Shown here one piece after another: positions 19,821 to 29,653 of a DNA stretch of 64,000 bases. The stretch's first letter is position 1. Each line of letters starts with the position of its first letter. A model generated the notes under the pieces. The model had not been told where the DNA came from and did not search any database. It was given only the letters and a program-made list of their open reading frames with translations. Made by a program: the position numbers and the translations under genes. This DNA comes from Planctomycetaceae bacterium (GTDB taxonomy: Bacteria; Planctomycetota; Phycisphaerae; Phycisphaerales; UBA1924): the NCBI GenBank assembly GCA_027487735.1, contig JAIYDA010000060.1, positions 1-64,000 of the forward strand, read 5' to 3'.

Positions 19821-21074
19821 ATGCCCCCACTCCAGTTCAGCATCTCGCACCGCGACCCCACCAGCCACGCGCGGCGTGGCACCGTCCACACCCTGCACGG
19901 CAGCTTCGACACGCCCGCCTTCATGCCCGTGGGCACCCGCGCCAGCGTCAAGGGCCTGCTGCCCCAAAGCGTGAAGGACACCGGCGCACAGATCATCCTG
20001 AACAACACCTACCACCTGCTGCTCCGCCCGGGCCCTCAGCTCGTGCAGCGGATGGGGGGCGTCCACAAGTTCATGAACTGGCCCGGCCCCATCCTGACAG
20101 ACAGCGGCGGCTACCAGGCCTACTCCCTCAGCGCGATGAACACCGTCGATGACGACGGCGTGACCTTCAAAAGCACCATCGACGGCAGCATGGTCCGCAT
20201 GACCCCCGAGATCGCCACGCAGGTGCAGAACCAGCTGGGCCCCGACATCATGATGGCCTTCGACGACTGCCCACCCTCCATCGCAGCCACGAGCGACGAG
20301 CGCGACGAAGCCCAGACCCACCGCCTGCACAGCGCCGCGCGCGGGCTCGATGCCCACGCCCGCCTCCGCATCGCCAACGAGCGCACCGTCCGCTGGCTGG
20401 AGCGTTGCAAAGCCGCCCACTCCCGCCCCAGCGAGCAGTCGCTGTTTGGCATCGTGCAAGGCGGGGCCGACCTCGCCCAGCGCAGCTGGAGCGCCGAGCG
20501 CATCTGCAACATCGAGCTCCCCGGTTATGCCATCGGAGGTGTGGCAGTGGGCGAGACCTTCGCCGACATCGCTCGCGTCGTGAGCCACACCGCCCCGCTA
20601 CTGCCCGACCAAAAGCCCCGATACCTCATGGGCGTGGGCTACGAGCGCGACATCCTCGCCGCTGTCCGCGCAGGGGTGGACATGTTCGACTGCGTCCTGC
20701 CCACCCGCAACGGGCGCAACGCCAACGCCTTCACCCCAACCGGTCAGCTCCGCCTCCGCAACGCCAAGCACGCCGAGGACCAATCCCCCATTGAGCCAGG
20801 CTGCGACTGCGTCGCGTGCAACCCGAGTGCCCACGGCATGACCACCCCCGAGGGCCTGCCATTTAGCCGGGGGTACTTACGGCATTTGTTCATGGTGGGA
20901 GAGATGCTCGGGCCCATCTTGGTCAGCCTGCATAACCTGCGTTACTTCCAGCGTTTCATGCAGGAAGTGCGGCAGGCAATCGCTCTAGGCGACTGGAACG
21001 CCCTGCTGCTTCGGTATCCCATTGCCGCTGAGGGGTTTATGGCCGTTTCTGCCCCCGCGGAGCCCCGCACCTAG
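19821..21074 (+). CDS. tgt: Queuine tRNA-ribosyltransferase (tRNA-guanine transglycosylase)
   Basis: GTVHTLHGSFDTPAFMPVGTRASVKG; ILTDSGGYQAYSLS; GIVQGG; GYAIGGVAVGE; YLMGVGYERDILAAVRAGVDMFDCVLPTRNGRN. Confidence 0.96.
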   Translation: MPPLQFSISHRDPTSHARRGTVHTLHGSFDTPAFMPVGTRASVKGLLPQSVKDTGAQIILNNTYHLLLRPGPQLVQRMGGVHKFMNWPGPILTDSGGYQAYSLSAMNTVDDDGVTFKSTIDGSMVRMTPEIATQVQNQLGPDIMMAFDDCPPSIAATSDERDEAQTHRLHSAARGLDAHARLRIANERTVRWLERCKAAHSRPSEQSLFGIVQGGADLAQRSWSAERICNIELPGYAIGGVAVGETFADIARVVSHTAPLLPDQKPRYLMGVGYERDILAAVRAGVDMFDCVLPTRNGRNANAFTPTGQLRLRNAKHAEDQSPIEPGCDCVACNPSAHGMTTPEGLPFSRGYLRHLFMVGEMLGPILVSLHNLRYFQRFMQEVRQAIALGDWNALLLRYPIAAEGFMAVSAPAEPRT

Positions 21075-21126
21075 GCCCGAGCCAACCATTCCGGCTCCTG
21101 GGCCCTCGAAGGACTCGCACGCTCTT

Positions 21127-21579
21127 ATGACCACGAATGCATCGCTCTCCTCCGCTTGGCTCGCCTTTGCCCAAGCCGGCACCGAAGCCGCCGCGGCCCC
21201 CGCAGCCGCAGCCCCTGCCGCGCCCGTCGCGGGCCAGGCCATCAGCCCCCTCAGCAATGCGCCCTTGACCGGCGCACCCGGCACCGCGACCGCGACCGGC
21301 GTGCCCGCCGCCAAGCCCAGCGCGATGCAGGCCGCCTTCCCGCTCTTCATGATGATCGGCTTGCTGGTCCTCATGATCGGCTTCTCGTTCATGGCAAGCA
21401 AAAAGGAGAAGAAGCGTCGCGAGACCCTCATGAGCTCGCTCAAGAAGGGTGACCGCATCGTCACCAGCTCGGGCATCGTGGGAGAGATTCACGAACTCCT
21501 CGACAATGAAGTCGTCCTCCGCCTGGAGGAAGGCCGCATGCGTCTGAGCAAGGGCTCCATCGCCACGATCCTGCCGTAA
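21127..21579 (+). CDS. yajC: Preprotein translocase subunit YajC
   Basis: Single TM then ASKKEKKRRETLMSSLKKGDRIVTSSGIVGEIHELLDNEVVLRLEEG; between tgt and secDF. Confidence 0.92.
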   Translation: MTTNASLSSAWLAFAQAGTEAAAAPAAAAPAAPVAGQAISPLSNAPLTGAPGTATATGVPAAKPSAMQAAFPLFMMIGLLVLMIGFSFMASKKEKKRRETLMSSLKKGDRIVTSSGIVGEIHELLDNEVVLRLEEGRMRLSKGSIATILP

Positions 21580-21692
21580 GCGCGGGGCGAGGGGCCCGAG
21601 CGAACGCTCTCTGCCCACGCCGTTTCGCTGTTCCGGGCGCTGGGCCCACGCCGCTTTGTGTTGGCTTTGATTCAGAAAAGAAACCCCCGCGT

Positions 21693-24600
21693 ATGCGTCA
21701 CGTCTTCCGCATGTTGTTCCTCGTCCTCGCCGCCATCGCATGGTTCGGCTGGATGATCGTGCCCCCTGAAAAGCAGCTGCGCCTCGGCAAGGACCTGCGC
21801 GGCGGCGTGAGCATGATCTACACCGTCGCCGTCGAGCCGGGCGAAGACCCCGAGGCGGTCATCTCGCAGACCATCGACGTGCTGAAGCGCCGCGTGGACC
21901 CCAACGGCGTGCTCGAGATCGCGATGGTGCGCCAAGGGCGCGACCGCATCGAGATGACGATGCCCCTGCCCAGCGAGGGCGTCAAGGCCCTGCGCAAGCA
22001 GTTTGAGGATGCCCTGGGCGAGCTCGGGCGGGCCCAGCTCTCCCCCGCGCGCTTGCAGAGCGCACTCGACCAGCAAGGCCCCGCACGCGACACGGCCCTT
22101 GCCGCGCTCGCAGCAGGGTCCGAAGGCCGCAAGGCCAAGCTCCAAGATGTTGCCAAGAAGTTTGATGCAGCCAACACCGCCCGCGAGTCGCTGCGTGTCA
22201 TCACGGGCGAGACGCAGGTCGATCAGGCAACCCGCGACCAGCTCGAGGCCGACGTCGCGAACGCGACCATCGCCTTCGAGGCCGCTCGCGAAGACCTGCT
22301 GACCAACGCCCTGACCGCGAGCGAGATTCGCAAGGTGGTGCAGGCAAGCACCCGCCAGCGCAAGGTCGACGACGCAACCACGGGCCAGATGGTGAGCCTG
22401 CCCAGCGCGCGGGAAGTCGCCGAGGCTCAGCTCCGCGCCAAGCACGCCGACAGCCTGCCCGAGATCGAGCGCCTGCTGAAGCTGCACGCCGACTACAACA
22501 CCCAGCGCACCACGCTGGACGACCCGCAAGACCTCGTCCGCATGCTCCGTGGTGCGGGCGTGCTCAGCTTCCGCATCTCGGTCGCCCCGGGCGCGCTCCC
22601 GGATGAAGCCCGCCTCCGCCAAGAGCTCCGCGAAAAGGGCCCGCGCGGCGTGAAGGCAACCGACGTCCGCTGGTTCCGCATCAACCAGATCGAGAACTGG
22701 ATCAATAGCAAGCAGCAGGCCGATGCCCTCGCCGCCAACCCCGACGCTGTCGCCGGCATCCTGAATAACTACGTCGCCGAGCACTACTCGGGCGACTACT
22801 ACATGCTCTGCTACGACACCCGCACCGCCCGACTCACCAACCTCGACGGCAACTGGCGCGTTGCGCGCGCCTTCGAGGACATGGACCAGCGCGGCCGCCC
22901 GTCCATCGGCTTCGAGATGGACCCCGCCGGTGCACAGCTCCTTAGCCGCCTCACGGGCTCCCACGTGCGTGAGAACATGGCAGTGCTGCTCGACGATCAG
23001 GTTTACACCGCGCCGAACCTCATCAGCGAGATCGGTGCCCGCGGGCAGATCACGGGCGACTTCGATCGAGCCGAGCGCGAGTACGTCATCCGCGTGCTCG
23101 GTGGCGGCAGCCTGCAAGCCAAGCTCAGCCCCGAGCCCATCAGCATCAGCAGCGTGGGGCCAGAGCTCGGTGCCGACAACCTGCAAAAAGGCTTCTCCAC
23201 CGCCCTGCTCAGCGCCGCCCTCGTCGCGGCCTTCATGATCGTCTACTACTTCGGGCTGGGCTTTGTCGCCATCATCGCCCTCCTCGTCAACGCCGTCATC
23301 ATCCTCGGCGCCATGGGCATGACCCGGGCCGCCTTCACCATGCCCGGCATCGCGGGCATCATCCTCACCTTCGGCATGGCCGTCGACAGCAACGTGCTCA
23401 TCTACGAGCGCATGCGTGAAGAGTTCTCGCGCGGGGCCGACCTCAAGACCGCAACCCGCCTGGGCTTTGAGAAGGCCCTGAGCGCCATCGTCGACGGCAA
23501 CGTGACCAACCTCATCGTCTGCGTCGTGCTCTACTACACGGGCACGCCCGAGATCCGCGGCTTTGCCGTCTCGATGGGCATCGGCGTCGTCGCCACGATG
23601 TCCGCCACCCTCATCGCCAGCCGCGTCGTCATCGAGCTCTTCATCCGCGCAGGCTGGAAGCGTGCGAGCATGCTGCCCATGGCAGTGCCGGGCCTGCAGC
23701 GCTTCCTCACCCCCAACATCGACTGGATGAAGTACCGCTACATCTTCTTCTCTATCTCCGCCGTGTACGTGCTCGTGGGCCTGGGCATGATCTGGTTCCA
23801 AGGCGCGAAGATGCTCGACAACGAGTTCCGCGGCGGCACGCAGGTCACGCTCCAGTTCCGCGAAGATTCGCCCGGCAAGCCCCTCATGCTCACCCGCGCC
23901 CAGGTCGAGGAGCGCGTCTTCGCCCTCGCCTCGCAAGAAGGCCTCGCCGACCTGCGCTTCGCCGAAATCATCCCCATCAACCCCCAGGGCGATGGCGTGA
24001 CCAGCGACAAGTTCACCATTAAGACCACCGAGCAGAACACCAAGCTCGTGCTCGACGCGACCAAGCAAGCCTTCCAAGATAAACTCGAAGCCAAGCCCGC
24101 CCTGCTCTTTGCAGGCAGCACCACGCAGGCAGCCAGCGCGGCACCCGTCTTCGCCATCGACAAGCCCCTGCTCGGAGCCAACATCGGCAAGCCCGCCGCC
24201 AGGCAGAACGTGCAGGCCTTCGTGGGCGGCGTCGCGATCGTGCTCGACACCATCTCTCCCCCCACCACCCTCGCGTCGCTCCAGCAGCGCCTCGAGACCG
24301 CGCGCCAGGGCGAGAACTACAGCGACACGCTCGCCCGCAATCGCAACGTCATCGTGCTCGATGGCACCGAGGACGACGTCCGCAGCGCGGCCATCCTCGT
24401 GCAGGACGACAACGCCAGCGTGCTCGACAACGAGCAACGCTGGGAGCTGGAAGTCCGCGACCGCGAATGGTCCCTCGCGCAGGACGCCCTGACGAAAGAC
24501 AGCACCCCCGCCAGCGTGCAGAGCTTCAGCGCAGCGATCGCCGAGACCTTCACCGCCAACGCCATCACCGCGACGATTCTGTCGTTCATCTTCATCGGCA

Positions 24601-25124
24601 TCTATATCTGGGTCCGCTTCAGCGCACCGCGATACTCCGTCGCAGCCATCGTCGCCCTCGTGCACGACGTGCTCACCGTCGTGGGCCTGCTCGCCCTCGC
24701 CGAGATTCTCTACGAAAGCCCGGGCACCAAGAACTTCGCCAACGCCGCACTCCTCCTGCCGTTCAAGATCGACCTGAACATGGTCGCCGCCCTCCTCACC
24801 ATCGCGGGCTACAGCCTCAACGACACCGTCGTCATCATGGATCGCATCCGCGAGAACCGCGGCAAGCTCCCCCACGCCACGCGCGACATCATCAACACCT
24901 CCATCAACCAGACCTTCAGCCGCACGCTCATCACCGGTGGAACGACACTTGGCTCGTGCATCATCCTCTACATCTGGGGCGGCGAGGGCATGCGCGCCTT
25001 CGCCTTCGCACTCGCCACGGGCCTCATCATCGGAACCTACTCCTCCGTCGCCGTCGCCGCACCGATCGTCTGGAGCCGCAAGCACGACATCGAGAACGCC
25101 CGCGCCGAAAGCAACACGCCCTAA
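21693..25124 (+). CDS. secDF: Fused SecD-SecF protein translocase subunit
   Basis: GKDLRGGVSMIYTV; GMAVDSNVLIYERMREE (SecD); second half DNEFRGGTQVTLQF and GYSLNDTVVIMDRIREN (SecF). Confidence 0.96.
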   Translation: MRHVFRMLFLVLAAIAWFGWMIVPPEKQLRLGKDLRGGVSMIYTVAVEPGEDPEAVISQTIDVLKRRVDPNGVLEIAMVRQGRDRIEMTMPLPSEGVKALRKQFEDALGELGRAQLSPARLQSALDQQGPARDTALAALAAGSEGRKAKLQDVAKKFDAANTARESLRVITGETQVDQATRDQLEADVANATIAFEAAREDLLTNALTASEIRKVVQASTRQRKVDDATTGQMVSLPSAREVAEAQLRAKHADSLPEIERLLKLHADYNTQRTTLDDPQDLVRMLRGAGVLSFRISVAPGALPDEARLRQELREKGPRGVKATDVRWFRINQIENWINSKQQADALAANPDAVAGILNNYVAEHYSGDYYMLCYDTRTARLTNLDGNWRVARAFEDMDQRGRPSIGFEMDPAGAQLLSRLTGSHVRENMAVLLDDQVYTAPNLISEIGARGQITGDFDRAEREYVIRVLGGGSLQAKLSPEPISISSVGPELGADNLQKGFSTALLSAALVAAFMIVYYFGLGFVAIIALLVNAVIILGAMGMTRAAFTMPGIAGIILTFGMAVDSNVLIYERMREEFSRGADLKTATRLGFEKALSAIVDGNVTNLIVCVVLYYTGTPEIRGFAVSMGIGVVATMSATLIASRVVIELFIRAGWKRASMLPMAVPGLQRFLTPNIDWMKYRYIFFSISAVYVLVGLGMIWFQGAKMLDNEFRGGTQVTLQFREDSPGKPLMLTRAQVEERVFALASQEGLADLRFAEIIPINPQGDGVTSDKFTIKTTEQNTKLVLDATKQAFQDKLEAKPALLFAGSTTQAASAAPVFAIDKPLLGANIGKPAARQNVQAFVGGVAIVLDTISPPTTLASLQQRLETARQGENYSDTLARNRNVIVLDGTEDDVRSAAILVQDDNASVLDNEQRWELEVRDREWSLAQDALTKDSTPASVQSFSAAIAETFTANAITATILSFIFIGIYIWVRFSAPRYSVAAIVALVHDVLTVVGLLALAEILYESPGTKNFANAALLLPFKIDLNMVAALLTIAGYSLNDTVVIMDRIRENRGKLPHATRDIINTSINQTFSRTLITGGTTLGSCIILYIWGGEGMRAFAFALATGLIIGTYSSVAVAAPIVWSRKHDIENARAESNTP

Positions 25125-25197
25125 CCTTCGCTGCCTGCCGGGGCGGAGCCACGGCAGGCAGCGACTGATCGCCGACCTTCACCCGTAGGAGGCCCGC

Positions 25198-25989
25198 ATG
25201 GAAGCGCCGAATCGCCTCGTTGCCAGCATGGTGGGCCTGGTTGTGCTCTGGGTCGTTGTCTACTGGCTCTGGCCTGCGCAGCCTGCGGTGCGCTTCGCAC
25301 CAGGCGTCGTGAGCGCTGCGGGCACGCCCTTGCCCCCGCCCATGCCCCAGCCCATGCTCGCGACGGCCAAGGACTCCAGCGACACCAGCGTGAAGGGCAA
25401 CGCAGCATCAAACGCCGCCGACACGCCGAAGGACACCTCAGCAGCCACTCCCACGACACCGCCCGCGCCCGCCCCGCGCGACGCTGCCCCGCAACCCACC
25501 CTCGTCGCCCGAAACGCCCCCGCACCACAGCCCGCCGTCATCGCCCCGCAGTTTCGCGAGTATCGCGTCCGCGAGGGCGACACGCCAGCCGGCATCGCGC
25601 AGCGCGAACTGGGCGACGCCAAGCTCGCCTCCGCCGTGCTGCAAGCCAACCAGCTCATGAGCCCAGCTCACCTCCGCGCGGGCCGCATCATCCGCCTCCC
25701 GCTCGACCCCACGAACGTGCAAGGCAAGCCCGTCATCGTTGGCAGCGCTGCCCAGGGCACCCCCGCCCTCCCCACGCCCGAATACATCGTCCGCAAGGGC
25801 GACAGCCTCGCGGCTATCGCCCGCCGCGTCTATGGCAGCGAAGCCAAAGTGCAGCTCCTCATCGACGCGAACAAGGACACCCTCGCCGACCCCAGCAGCA
25901 TCAAGCCCGGTCAGGTGCTGCGTGTTCCGCCCGAAGCCAAACCCGAAGCCAAGCCCGAAGCCAAGCCCGAAGCCAAACCCGCGGACTGA
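25198..25989 (+). CDS. Membrane-anchored protein with two LysM domains and a C-terminal PEAK repeat
   Basis: N-terminal TM; FREYRVREGDTPAGIAQRELGD...LRAGRIIRLPL and PEYIVRKGDSLAAIARRVYGS...IKPGQVLRVPP; C-term PEAKPEAKPEAKPEAK. Confidence 0.8.
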   Translation: MEAPNRLVASMVGLVVLWVVVYWLWPAQPAVRFAPGVVSAAGTPLPPPMPQPMLATAKDSSDTSVKGNAASNAADTPKDTSAATPTTPPAPAPRDAAPQPTLVARNAPAPQPAVIAPQFREYRVREGDTPAGIAQRELGDAKLASAVLQANQLMSPAHLRAGRIIRLPLDPTNVQGKPVIVGSAAQGTPALPTPEYIVRKGDSLAAIARRVYGSEAKVQLLIDANKDTLADPSSIKPGQVLRVPPEAKPEAKPEAKPEAKPAD

Positions 25990-26005
25990 CCGACCGCCCA
26001 CCCGT

Positions 26006-26893
26006 TTACATCATCAAATCATGCCGCAGCGTCGTCCGCTGCGCCACGAGCGTTCGCACGCCCTCGGTCGTCCGCACGCTCAGCCGCGCGAGCGGGTCCA
26101 CCGCTTCCACCACGCCCTCCACGCGCTCCAGCCCGCCATCCCCCGCGCAGTCAAACATCGCCCAAGCCCCCTGCAGCAAGCTGCGAGGCTGCCACAACTC
26201 CACCACCTGCTCGTCGCGAAGCGTCCACACCTCGTGCAAGGCCCCCAGCAGCTCCGCCGCCGTCTGCACCATCGCCTCCGCGCCGCCTTCCTCGGGCAGC
26301 CCTGCAAGATCACCCAGGCTCACGGCTCGTCGCTTCAGGCTCGCGGGCCAGTCAGTCACGCTCTGCAGCACGTTGATGCCGATGCCCACCAGCAGCACGC
26401 GCTTCTGCGCATGCGCCGCGACCGTCTCCACCAGCACGCCGCTGAGCTTGCGCCCCATCCGCTGCCCGCTCTTGCCCGTGTCCACCACCACGTCGTTGGG
26501 CCAGCGCAGGCCCACCCGCTGCCTGCATCGCAGCTCCGCCAGCACGCGTTCGCACGCCATGCAGCTCGCAAGCCCGGCCCGCAGCGACACCTGCTCAGCC
26601 CCCATGCCCGAAGCCTCGCACGCGATCGTGATCGCCAGCCCCTTCGCGCCCGTGTCCTCCCAGCTTCGCCCCAGCCTGCCTCGCCCGCTGCGTTGCCGCT
26701 CGGCAATCACCGCAAAGTCGCGCTTCCCCGCCTGCGCCAGCTGCTTTGCCACGTCCTGCGTGCTGTTGCACTCACGCACCACATACACATCGAGCACAGG
26801 CGTGTAGCCCCCGCTCGCCAGCCCATCGCGAAGCAACGGCGCAAGCCCCACGCCCCACGCCTCCGCCTCGCTGTGCAATCGCGCGCACCTCAT
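26006..26893 (-). CDS. birA: Biotin--[acetyl-CoA-carboxylase] ligase
   Basis: STQDVAKQLAQAG; ERQRSGRGRLGRSWED; LRWPNDVVVD...KLSGVLVE; VGIGINV. ATGA overlap with nadC. Confidence 0.85.
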   Translation of the reverse strand: MRCARLHSEAEAWGVGLAPLLRDGLASGGYTPVLDVYVVRECNSTQDVAKQLAQAGKRDFAVIAERQRSGRGRLGRSWEDTGAKGLAITIACEASGMGAEQVSLRAGLASCMACERVLAELRCRQRVGLRWPNDVVVDTGKSGQRMGRKLSGVLVETVAAHAQKRVLLVGIGINVLQSVTDWPASLKRRAVSLGDLAGLPEEGGAEAMVQTAAELLGALHEVWTLRDEQVVELWQPRSLLQGAWAMFDCAGDGGLERVEGVVEAVDPLARLSVRTTEGVRTLVAQRTTLRHDLMM

Positions 26894-27870
26894 GCCGCAC
26901 CCACGCTCTCGCACGCATCCAGCCCAAAGTCCACCTGCACCGCGCTGTGCGTGAGCGCTCCCACGCTGATGCGATCCACCCCCGTGCTCGCAATCGCCCG
27001 AATCGTGCTCAGATTCACGCCCCCCGACGCCTCCAGCAGCAACCCAGGCCGCTGCGCATCGCGAAGCTCGCAGCACTCGCGCAGGATGCCCGCCGCCATG
27101 TTGTCCAGCAGCACCACGTCCACCACCCCCGCAGGCAGCGCAAGCAGCACCCGCAGCTGCTCCACGCGATCCACCTCCACCTCGCAAAAACTCAGCCCGC
27201 CCTGCCCCAGCCTCCGCGCCCGCTCGCACGCCCCGCGCACAAACGCCCCAAGCTCCGCCACTGGCACGCCCGCCAGATGATTGTCCTTGATGAGCAGCGC
27301 ATCGTGCAGACCCATGCGGTGCGACACGCCCCCACCGCACCGCACCGCATACTTCTCCAGCACGCGCAGCCCGGGCGTGGTCTTCCGCGTGTCGCACACG
27401 CGCACGTCTGTCGCTCCCTCCCGCGCGGCGTGCACATACCGCGCCGTCAGGCTCGCAACGCCAGACAGCCTGCCCAGCAAGTTCAGCATCGTGCGCTCCA
27501 GCAGCAGCACATCGCGCGCTGCCCCGCGCACCGTCAGCACGCGCGCCCCGCGCGATAGCGCTTGCCCATCTTCCATCCCCATCCGCAGCTGCACCCGCGG
27601 AAAGTGCCGCTGCACCAGCATCTCCACCACGCGCGCCCCGCTCAGCACGCCCTCCGCCGCACGGCACACCACATCCGCCGCAAGCTCCGCGCCCCCAAAG
27701 TCGCACGCCTCGCTCGTGATGTCCCCCACATAGCCCCGCGCACCCGCGTACGCCCCCGTGTCCTCGTCCATCGCCAGTTGCAGCACGCGATCCACCAGCC
27801 CCGTCGCTCGCTGCGAAGCGAAGAAGGCCTCTAGGCTCAAACCGTCGGTCGCGAGCGCACGCACAGGCAT
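26890..27870 (-). CDS. nadC: Nicotinate-nucleotide pyrophosphorylase (carboxylating)
   Basis: ERTMLNLLGRLSGVASLTARYV; DTRKTTPGLRVLEKYAVRCGGGVSHRMGLHDALLIKDNHL; LEASGGVNLSTI; ISVGALTHS. Confidence 0.95.
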   Translation of the reverse strand: MPVRALATDGLSLEAFFASQRATGLVDRVLQLAMDEDTGAYAGARGYVGDITSEACDFGGAELAADVVCRAAEGVLSGARVVEMLVQRHFPRVQLRMGMEDGQALSRGARVLTVRGAARDVLLLERTMLNLLGRLSGVASLTARYVHAAREGATDVRVCDTRKTTPGLRVLEKYAVRCGGGVSHRMGLHDALLIKDNHLAGVPVAELGAFVRGACERARRLGQGGLSFCEVEVDRVEQLRVLLALPAGVVDVVLLDNMAAGILRECCELRDAQRPGLLLEASGGVNLSTIRAIASTGVDRISVGALTHSAVQVDFGLDACESVGAA

Positions 27871-27931
27871 GCCCCAGTTTATCAACCCCCGCACCGCGCA
27901 CCCCGCCCTATCCCTGCAATACTTGCTTCCT

Positions 27932-29326
27932 ATGGCACTCTGGGGTGGTCGTTTCTCTGGCGGTCCCGACCCGCTCTTCACGCAGCTCAACGACTCGTTG
28001 GGCTTTGACTATCGCCTCGCCCGCGAGGACATCGAGGGCAGCATCGCCTACGCCCGCGCCACACACCGCGCAGGTGTCCTTTCCGCCGCCGAGCTGCAAC
28101 AACTGCTCAGTGCCCTCGAAGGCCTCCTCGCCGCCGTCATCGCCGACCCGCGCCTCCCCCTCGCCCCCACAGGCCAGCACCACGAGGACATCCACAGCTG
28201 GGTCGAGGCTCGCCTCATCGAGAAGGTGGGCCAACTGGGCAAAAAGCTCCACACAGGCCGCAGCCGCAACGACCAGGTCGCCACCGACCTGCGCCTCTGG
28301 ACCCGCCGCGCCATCGACGAGCGCCTCACCCAGCTCGCCCACACCCGCGCCGCCCTCCTCACCTTCGCCCAGGCCCACACCAGCACCATCCTCCCAGGCT
28401 ACACCCACCTGCAGCGTGCCCAGCCCGTGCTCGTTGCCCACTGGGCCCTCGCCTACGAGGCCATGCTCTCGCGCGACAGCGCCCGCCTGCGCGACGCCCG
28501 CGCCCGCACCAACGTCTGCCCCCTCGGCAGCGGAGCCCTCGCAGGCACCGCCTACGCCATCGACCGCGAAGCTCTCGCCAAAGACCTGGGCTTCGCCCGC
28601 GCCAGCGAGAACAGCCTCGACGCCGTGAGCGACCGCGACTTCGTCATCGAGACCCTTGCCGCGCTCAGCACCCTCGCCATGCACCTCTCGCGCCTGGGCG
28701 AGGACCTCGTCCTCTATGGCAGCGGCGAGTTCGCATTCTTCGAGTACGACGACGCGTTCAGCAGCGGCAGCAGCCTCATGCCGCAGAAGAAAAACCCCGA
28801 CGCCGCCGAGCTGCTCCGCGGCAAGAGCGGCCGCATCGTGGGCTCGCTCGTCAGCCTGCTCACCACGCTCAAGGGCCTGCCCCTCGCTTACAACAAAGAC
28901 CTGCAAGAGGACAAAGAGCCACTGTTTGACGCGATGCACCAAGCCTCGCTCTGCCTGCAAGCCACCGCGCGCATCTTCGCGGGCGTGCGCGTCGACGCCG
29001 CTCGCTGCGAACGCGCCGCCAAGGGTGGCTACAGCAACGCGACCGACCTCGCAGACTACCTCGTGAGCAAAGGCGTCCCATTCCGCGATGCCCACGAGCA
29101 GGCCGGGCGATCCGTCCGCGCCGCCATCGAGGCTGGCAAACCCCTCGACGAGCTCCCCCTCGCCCTGCTGCGCGAGCACGCACCCACCTGCGACAACGAT
29201 GTCTTCCCCGCCCTCTCACTCGCCGCTGGCTTCGCCCGCCGCGAAGTGCCGGGTGGCACAGGCCCCAAAGCCGTGCACGCCGCCCTCCAAGCCGCGCACG
29301 CCCGCCTCAACGCCGAAGGGACCTGA
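27932..29326 (+). CDS. argH: Argininosuccinate lyase
   Basis: MALWGGRFSGGPDPLFTQLN; LHTGRSRNDQVATDLRLW; PGYTHLQRAQPV; GSSLMPQKKNPD. Confidence 0.97.
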   Translation: MALWGGRFSGGPDPLFTQLNDSLGFDYRLAREDIEGSIAYARATHRAGVLSAAELQQLLSALEGLLAAVIADPRLPLAPTGQHHEDIHSWVEARLIEKVGQLGKKLHTGRSRNDQVATDLRLWTRRAIDERLTQLAHTRAALLTFAQAHTSTILPGYTHLQRAQPVLVAHWALAYEAMLSRDSARLRDARARTNVCPLGSGALAGTAYAIDREALAKDLGFARASENSLDAVSDRDFVIETLAALSTLAMHLSRLGEDLVLYGSGEFAFFEYDDAFSSGSSLMPQKKNPDAAELLRGKSGRIVGSLVSLLTTLKGLPLAYNKDLQEDKEPLFDAMHQASLCLQATARIFAGVRVDAARCERAAKGGYSNATDLADYLVSKGVPFRDAHEQAGRSVRAAIEAGKPLDELPLALLREHAPTCDNDVFPALSLAAGFARREVPGGTGPKAVHAALQAAHARLNAEGT

Positions 29327-29351
29327 TTCCCTGGTTCATGCCAACTGGTGG

Positions 29352-29370
29352 GACAGGCGTCTCGCCTGTC
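29352..29370. repeat. Perfect short inverted repeat gacaggcg-tct-cgcctgtc downstream of argH
   Basis: 8-bp arms, 3-nt loop. Confidence 0.6.
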
Positions 29371-29450
29371 GCCTCGTCTCCCCCACTCCCCCCAACACCA
29401 CCACCTCCCCGCCGCGCACACATTCCACGCGCCGAGGGAACGCTCCCCCC

Positions 29451-29485
29451 AAAAACACCCACGGCACACGCCCCGCGTGTGCCGT
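29451..29485 (-). terminator. Hairpin terminator of tRNA-Gly (minus strand)
   Basis: 11-bp perfect stem acggcacacgc-ccc-gcgtgtgccgt; on the minus strand followed by GGGTGTTTTT. Confidence 0.6.
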
Positions 29486-29505
29486 CATCCAAAGCAATAA
29501 AAAAA

Positions 29506-29577
29506 AGCGGGCGACCGGGATCGAACCGGCGACATCAGCGTTGGGAACGCTGCGTTCTACCGCTGAACTACGCCCGC
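29506..29577 (-). tRNA. tRNA-Gly (anticodon CCC)
   Basis: Reverse complement GCGGGCGTAGTTCAGCGGTAGAACGCAGCG-TTCCCAA-CGCTGATGTCGCCGGTTCGATCCCGGTCGCCCGCT folds as a cloverleaf. Confidence 0.93.
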
Positions 29578-29653
29578 GGAAGCAAATCACTATAGGTGCC
29601 GCGCCGCACGCCGTCGAGCACGATCGCGCACCAACCCATCACCCCTCCATCCA

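Noticed and set aside
21672-25085. 1137-aa minus-strand ORF opposite secDF
   Set aside because: Antisense shadow of secDF; no family-like motifs, very high His/Asp/Glu/Gly.
26894-27901. N-terminal half of the 631-aa ORF (26006-27901) as a birA extension
   Set aside because: This part overlaps nadC in another frame and is low-complexity Gly/Ala/Arg; birA starts at 26893 with an ATGA overlap.
27908-29179. 423-aa minus-strand ORF opposite argH
   Set aside because: Antisense shadow of argH with a low-complexity Val/Glu/Gly composition.
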